A stretch of 12,541 nucleotides of DNA from Chlamydomonas sphaeroides (taxonomy: Eukaryota > Chlorophyta > Chlorophyceae > Chlamydomonadales > Chlamydomonadaceae), in the NCBI GenBank assembly GCA_001662425.1, contig BDDC01002150.1, positions 1-12,541 of the forward strand. Reading direction: 5' to 3'. Within the stretch, counting starts at the first letter, position 1, and each line of letters starts with the position of its first letter. The notes under the pieces are model-generated. The model was not told where the DNA came from. It was given only the letters and a program-made list of their open reading frames with translations, and ran no database searches. Shown in pieces: positions 7,131 through 12,541 of this stretch. Made by a program: the position numbers and the translations under genes.

Positions 7131-10100
7131 ATGACCGATAGCGCCGACGTGCTGCCGGTGCTGGACCTCACGGCCGCGCTCGAAAAGCAACCTGAGCAAT
7201 GGGGCCCTGACGAGGAGCGCCTTGCTGCGGACGTGGCTCGGGTGCGTTCCAACGCTGGCTGTCGCCCGTGCACCTCCCCCCCCCGAGCCCTGACGCCTGC
7301 TCCCTCACCTGCTCACTCGCCTGCCTTCTAAAACAGTGCTTACGCGAAACGGGCTGCCTCATCGTAAGTGTTCTGTCTCCGTCGCCCGCTGTTGGACTAT
7401 TCCCAGCTGTGGCTGTCCTATGGCACGCCGATGTACCGCCGGGTCCATCCACCCAACCCCACTGTTCTTGCCCCGACCCGCCCTCTGTCCCATCTTCGCC
7501 CTCAATGCCATATAGGTTCGCGACCCTCGCGTGCCCGCCTCCATGAACGACTCCTTCCTCGACCTGCTGGAGCGCTACTTTGGACAGCCCGTGGACCGGA
7601 AGATGGAGGACTGCCGACCCGGGCTAGACTATCAGGCAAGCACCAACAAGGCTGGCAGAGGCCGGGCGCGGGGGCTAGGTGCACGCCATGCGCCCAGGGG
7701 AACGATGTCCAAGGCGTGCACGTCCTCCGCGACGCGCATAGGCATCACATCGCCAGCGCAAGGCAGCGGCCCCAGTTGCGATGCGGCCCCAGCGCGCCCT
7801 CCTCGCAGCGCCCCAGCCGAGCGGCGTGCCGTGCTGGTGCGGTGCGCTTGCTGGTGCACTGCGCCCTCCTCACCTGCTGCCCTGCTGGTGTCTGACGCAG
7901 GTCGGCGTGACGCCCTGCGGCACCGAGGTGCCCCGCTGCCTCGTGGTGAGGCCCCCGGGGGGCGGGCGGGGGGCGTACCGTGGGCGGGCAGGGGGCCGGG
8001 TGGGTAGGAGGGCGGGTGGGACAGCACCGTGTCAGAGGCAAGGCCGCCGGGGCCGCAGGCGCACGAGCAGAGTCAGCCGCTTTGCGGCCCCCATGCCTCG
8101 GGGGGTGGGGATCGCCGTGCCGGGCAGGGGGCAGGGCTGGGCTATGTACTGGGCGAGGGGAGGGGCAGGGGTGGGAAGGCAGTTGGGGCGGCGCCCTGTC
8201 GGAGGCAAGGTAGCAGGGGCCGCAGGCCCGCAGGCGGTGGTGCCTCCCGCCCCTGCAACCTCGTGCCTGGGTCCCATCGCGACACGCAGACGCGGGGCCG
8301 CTGCTCCTCGCATGTGACTGCGGACGGGGTGGTAGTTTCTGACCGGCGGCGCCTTCCTCCCCCACGGGGACCCTGCCCTCTGCCTGCGCCCTCAGGACAC
8401 GCAGATGCAGGACCAGCTGAAGCGCGCCAAGGGCACGCAGGTCACGGGCCCGGGTGAGGTGCACGATGGGGCGAGCGGGGGCGCTGCAGCTGTGCGCCGC
8501 AGGGCCTTGACCCCACGACCCTACGAGCCCAACGCCCCCTCCGCTGCTCCCGCGTCCCCTCCCCTCCCCTCCCTGCCCCGCAGACCTCAAGTGGCGCTTC
8601 ATGTGGCGGGTGGGCCCCCGCCCCGCCTGCACCCAGTTCCCCGAGCTTAACGCGGAGCCCGTGGTGCCCCGGGTGGGTGGGGCTTGGCGGGGACGGGAAG
8701 CGGTGTGGCAGCGGTAGGGTTGTGCTACCCGTGGCGGCCAGGGCTGATGGGCAGATGGGAAACGCTTGGTTGCCTGGGCGGGCGCTTTGGGTGGTGGAGA
8801 GGGACAGGGCTGTGCTACCCACAGTGCCACCGGTGGCTGGGCCGGCGATGCCCTGGCTCCCATTGGTGGCACATGCCTTTGGAGAGCCACGCACGACTCC
8901 TCCGCAGCTGACGGCGCTTGCGGGAGCCCTATTGCCCCGCCCGCCGTGCCTCCGCCCCCAAACCCATGCTGCCTTCGCTCCCCCGGCCCCTCTCCCCCGC
9001 CGACCCGTCTGCCCCGCTCGCCTCCTCCCTCCTCCTCGCAGGCCTTCCCCGAGTGGAGCCAGCTGCTGGACGCCTGGGGCTCGGCCATGCTGGGCGCGGC
9101 CAGCAGCGTGGCGCAGCTGCTGGAGCGGGGGCTGGGGCTGGGCGCCGGCGAGCTGAGCGTGAGGCGGGCGGCAGGGGGCGTGCGGGGGTCGGGGAGGCAG
9201 TGAGGGAGGGGCGTGGGGGTGGGTGGGGACTACGAGGGAGACACGGCGGGGAGCAGGTGGGCAGGTGCAAGGCTACTGTAGCTGGCGTGCGGTCATGCGG
9301 CGGGCAGCCGGCCTGCCCGTGTGTCGCTGTGCCTGGCGCTCATCACACGCTCCCCTCCCCATGTCTCATCCTTCCTTCCCCCAACCCCTCCCTGCTCCCA
9401 GGGCCTCATGGCCAACGGGCCCCACCTGCTGGCGCCCACCGGCTCCGACCTGGACCTCAACGGCCGCACGGGGGCCGTGCTGGCGGGGTGAGTGCGGGGG
9501 ACGGAAAGGTGGGGCGGGGATGGGAGATGGCCGAGCTGGTGTTGTGGTGTGGTCGAGTGGTCTGAGATACGTCGGCGCGCGGCGCGCGGCCCCGGCCGAC
9601 ATCTTGTGGACGGCGGCAGTGGCGGGCCGCGCAGGTCAGTGCGGTGCACGGCGTTGGGCGGCAGGCGAGCACCGGCGGGGTGCCGCTCTATCGGACCCGC
9701 CCTCCTGATCCGCCGCTCCACCTCTCCTTTCCTCGCCGCTCCCCCTTTCTCCTTCCCCTCCCCTCCCCCCAGCTTCCACTACGACCTCAACCTGCTCACG
9801 GTGCACGGCCGCAGCCGCTTCCCGGGCCTCTTTGTGTGGCTGCGCGACGGCCGCCGCCTGGCGGTGCGCATCCCGCAGGGCTGCCTGCTGCTGCAGGTGG
9901 GCTGCTGGGAGGAACTGGGAGGAAGGAGGGAGAAGGCCGGAAGGAAGGAGGGAGAGAGGGGAGAGACGGCCCAGCTGGGGATCGTGCAGGCTGGCAGGCG
10001 GGGATTCGGGTAGTAAATGTGGTGGGGGCGAGGGGGTTAGGACGGTGCGAGGCGGAGCTGCCTGCTGCTGCAGGCGGAGGAGGGGGCGTGGCTAAGGAAG

Positions 10101-11468
10101 AGGGGGACACGGGGCGCCCTGCCTGAGGCTTGGGTGCACGTCACGAGTGGCGCTAAGCCGCTGTGGTAGGCCCCTGGGTGCCGCCCACAGCCGCTGTGGT
10201 GGGCCCCTGGGTGCCGCCCACAGCTGCGCTGCATGAGCGCTGCCATGCCCCTCTGATCCCATGCGCCCGGCCATGGCCGCCGGCCTCCCTTGTCGCAGGC
10301 GGGCAAGCAGCTCGAGTGGCTCACGGGCGGCCACATCGCGGCGGGCTTGCACGAGGTGCGGCGGACCCTCGGCTCCCGGGGGTGCAGCGCGGCTGCGGGG
10401 AGGCCTGCCCCTGCGAAGGGCAGGTTGCCGGCTGCGGGGGAGCGGCGACGGTCAGGCTGCGGGGGCAGCGCGGGTGCAGGGAGGCCCGTCTCCGCAGGAG
10501 CGGCGCCATCAAGGGGTGGGGCAGGGGCCAGGCCCCGAACAGTGTGCGCGGGCATTGCGCGGCCCTCCACACCCCATATGTGGCCGACACGGGAGTTCGG
10601 GAGCTCCTCCTCCTCCGCGACAACAGCCTCCCCGCCTGGCGCTGCCCTGGACTCGAGTTGTGCGGCTGCAACCCTCGCCCCGCAGCCCCGCAGCCCCACG
10701 CCTCACCCACACGCACCCCCTTGTGCCCCCTCCCCCTCGCTCCACATCCCCCCCTCGCCCTCGCCCTCGCTCCTCCCCCCCGGCCAGGTGGTGGTCAACG
10801 ACGCCACGGTGGCTGCGGTGGAGGCCGCCCGCTCCGCCGGCCGCTCCACCTGGCGCGTGTCGTCCACCGTGTTCACACACGCCGCCAGCGACTGCCTGCT
10901 GCGGCCGCTGGGGCGCTTCGCGGAGCAGCCGGGCGCGGTGGAGCGCTATCCGCCCACCAAGGCGGGCCAGCAGGTGCGGCGGAGGGCGGAGGGCGGAGGG
11001 GGCCACGTGGCGGCGCAAGCCAACGCGGGGACAGGGCGCCTGCTCTCCATGCCGGCCAGTCCACCCTATGCCTGTAAACCACCACCAGCCTGCTCGCCTC
11101 CAGCGCCGCATGCTGCTGGCACTGCGGCCCATCCGTCCCTGCCCACTCCCCGACGCCGCCACCCTTTCCCCCTCCGACTCCCGCAGGTGCAGGGCGAGCT
11201 GGAGGCCATCTGCCTCCGCAAGCAGCACCAGGCGGCGGCGGCGGCACAGGGAGGCGGCGGCCAGCAGGCGCCCGCGGCGGCGCCGTCGGGCAAGCCAGGC
11301 GACGCTGCGGTCGCGGCCGCCGGGCCCTCGCCGCCGCCGGAGCTGGGTTGTGGCTGTGGCGGCAACGCGGCGCCCTCTCCCGGGCTGGCTGCGGGCGGGA
11401 GCACGGCGCTTGGGTCCAAGCAGGGCAGCAGCTGCACCACGGGCGTGGAGGTGGGCGGGTGCCGGTGA
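7131..11468 (+). CDS. Isopenicillin-N-synthase-like Fe(II)/2-oxoglutarate oxygenase (12 exons)
   Basis: The exons are 7131-7241, 7337-7363, 7516-7635, 7901-7945, 8396-8453, 8584-8672, 9042-9158, 9402-9487, 9773-9896, 10299-10355, 10788-10973 and 11187-11468. Together they make 1302 nt, or 433 residues plus stop, with all phases consistent. The N-terminal part (about 1-150) carries the family pattern: VLPVLDL, ETGCLIVRDPRVP, then YQVGVTPCGTEVPRCL. The double-stranded beta-helix core gives the iron ligands: HYD (His220, Asp222) in GFHYDLNLLTVHGRS, and His277 in GLHEV. The 2OG-binding RxS is Arg301-Val-Ser303 in STWRVSSTVF. All key residues are present, so the enzyme should be active, but its substrate cannot be named. 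Residues after about 355 form a low-complexity Ala/Gly/Pro/Ser tail not expected in the family. No targeting peptide is evident. The boundary of exon 4 could also be 7942. Intron 3 is GC-AG. Confidence 0.9.
7636..7900 (+). other. Intron 3 of the oxygenase gene, GC-AG type
   Basis: The donor TATCAG|GCAAGC and the acceptor GACGCAG|GTCGGC join, in phase 0, GLDYQ to VGVTPCGTEVPRC, a block well conserved in this oxygenase group. No GT in the region gives the same join. The CAG|GCAAG context is the classical consensus for GC donors. Confidence 0.85.
8027..8227. repeat. Dispersed 34-bp duplicate in intron 4 of the oxygenase gene
   Basis: The segments 8027-8060 and 8194-8227 are direct copies that differ at about five positions. 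They share GAGGCAAGG and GGGGCCGCAGGC. Both lie in intron 4 (7946-8395) among G-rich simple sequence. Confidence 0.7.
10156..10221. repeat. 33-bp tandem duplication in intron 9 of the oxygenase gene
   Basis: Two adjacent 33-bp copies (10156-10188 and 10189-10221) start AGCCGCTGTGGT and end GCCGCCCAC. They differ at one base (TAGG versus TGGG). A short partial third start (AGCTGCGCTG) follows. The array lies in intron 9 (9897-10298). Confidence 0.9.
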
Positions 11469-12466
11469 GGAGGAGGGTGGATGCCGAGGAGGGGCAGGGC
11501 TGCGGGCGGCATGGTTTGCCGGTGAATAAGTTGGCCGGTTCGGCCTGCGGAGAGAAGACTGTGGGATGGCTGGAGGCTGCAGCTGGCGCTGATGATGAGT
11601 GATTGCGATGGCTGGGTTGACGAGCGATTGTTTGGCTGTGAGGGGCTCCTTGAAAGCAAGTGGAAGAGGACGCGGTGAAGGATGTGCCTGCGGTGGGCGG
11701 CGTGTGTGGTAGGATGGCGATTTCGGTGCACGCGAACAGGGACCGCATACGACACGGGTCTGACATTTGCGCCTCGTGACCGCCCGGCGCGGGGCTGCAC
11801 ACGTACCAGCAGTGTAGTGAGGAGCCTGGCACGGCCCTGCGTCCCCCCCGCCCCCCCGCCTGCGCGCCGCTCCTGTCTCAGCGGCCGCTGCAGCAGACCC
11901 GTGACCCGCATGCCCCGTACGCGGTCATCCTGGCGTCGGGCTGTGCCAGTGACGTGGCCAGGTGTACGGACGGCAGGGCCCTCACGCCAGGGCGCCCTGC
12001 CAGCCTGCGCCCCAGCCGCGCCGTCCCTGCGCGCCGCTGCGGCCCCGGCTCCCCTTCCACCAGGGCCAGGGCGCTGCCGCCGCCCAGCCCGTGTGTCATC
12101 CACACCTCAGCTATCTGCTTCCATGCTATCTGGTACTGCCGCGAGCGCACCCCAATGCCACTGCACACGGCGCCGCACAGGCTCGCTCGGCCCGCGCCGC
12201 GGCTCCACCCGCATTTGGGTCGTGAGCGCAGCCGTGCCCTGCGCCGCATTCATGTACAGCAAGCCCTGCCCCTTCCCCACCCAGCACGAGCGCTGTCGCA
12301 GCGCACTATGCTCGGTGGCCCAACGCGGTGTCCTGGGGGCATGACAGCGCCGACAGCGCACCTCAAACCTGATGCTCTGCCTCCCTGTCTCTTCCCCTGC
12401 CGCTCCCTGCGCCACCCCTTCCCGTTGCCGCCCTCCCCTGCCCTCCCCTCCCATCCCGCGCTGCCC
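11469..12466. other. Region between convergent gene ends, probable 3' UTRs
   Basis: About 1 kb separates the oxygenase stop codon from a possible minus-strand gene end at 12467. The first 300 bp are less GC-rich and look like a 3' UTR. Open frames on both strands are long only because stops are rare in GC-rich DNA. None shows a domain, a good start or a consistent exon structure. I see no TGTAA on the plus strand and no TTACA (its minus-strand equivalent) in this stretch. Confidence 0.55.
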
Positions 12467-12541
12467 TCACGCCGCCAGCCCCAGGTCCTGCGCCACCATC
12501 TTGCGTGCGATGGGGTGGTAGGAGGGGCCCGCGGCCGCAAA
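12467..12541 (-). CDS. Possible C-terminal end of an unrecognised gene (partial)
   Basis: Reading the minus strand from the window edge gives 24 codons before a TGA at 12469-12467. The peptide contains SYHPIARKMVAQDLGLAA, with balanced composition and G/C third positions, unlike the low-complexity shadow frames nearby. No domain can be assigned from so few residues, and the frame at the window edge is assumed. If real, the gene converges on the oxygenase gene and continues beyond 12541. Confidence 0.35.
   Translation of the reverse strand, partial: FAAAGPSYHPIARKMVAQDLGLAA

Noticed and set aside
7745..9088. 447-codon open frame on the minus strand
   Set aside because: It is antisense to several well-supported oxygenase exons and introns, with Pro/Arg/Ala-rich composition and no recognisable motif.
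11682..12344. Plus-strand open frames between the convergent genes, including a stretch after a CAG at about 11880 that looks like an acceptor
   Set aside because: A pyrimidine-rich tract and CAG precede a frame containing YAVILASG, but no donor, start or family match follows, and the rest is low complexity. The evidence is too weak for a gene.

Overview
The window looks like nuclear DNA of a green alga, most likely chlorophycean or Chlamydomonas-like. It is very GC-rich, its genes are split by many short introns (95 to about 540 bp), third codon positions are almost all G or C, and donors are mostly GTGMG/GTGGG with pyrimidine-rich CAG acceptors. This assignment rests on style, not on a marker gene.

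Layout. Positions 1-103 hold a GGGCT pentamer satellite, and 104-584 is 3' flank without a supported gene. Positions 585-6460 (minus strand) hold a 14-exon gene for a 777-residue protein. It has a basic N-terminal targeting sequence, a photolyase/cryptochrome-type N-terminal domain and a C-terminal alpha/beta hydrolase with a complete catalytic triad. The same domain order occurs in a plant family (from memory, Arabidopsis At4g25290). Positions 6461-7130 form a 670-bp divergent intergenic region. Positions 7131-11468 (plus strand) hold a 12-exon gene for a 433-residue Fe(II)/2-oxoglutarate oxygenase of the isopenicillin-N-synthase-like type. Positions 11469-12466 lie between convergent gene ends and show no convincing gene. 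Positions 12467-12541 (minus strand) may be the last codons of a third gene that continues beyond the window.

Both full gene models close exactly. Every exon junction keeps phase and restores family-typical sequence, without frameshifts or internal stops. To achieve this, 3 of the 24 introns must begin with GC instead of GT. Other points of interest are a 27-nt microexon, a decayed in-frame copy of an exon end (including its splice donor) inside the next intron, and several intronic minisatellites.

How they may work together. The two main genes are head to head and could share a promoter, which hints at joint control, perhaps by light or oxidative stress. The sequence does not prove this. 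No mobile element, RNA gene, CRISPR array or bacterial-type operon was seen.
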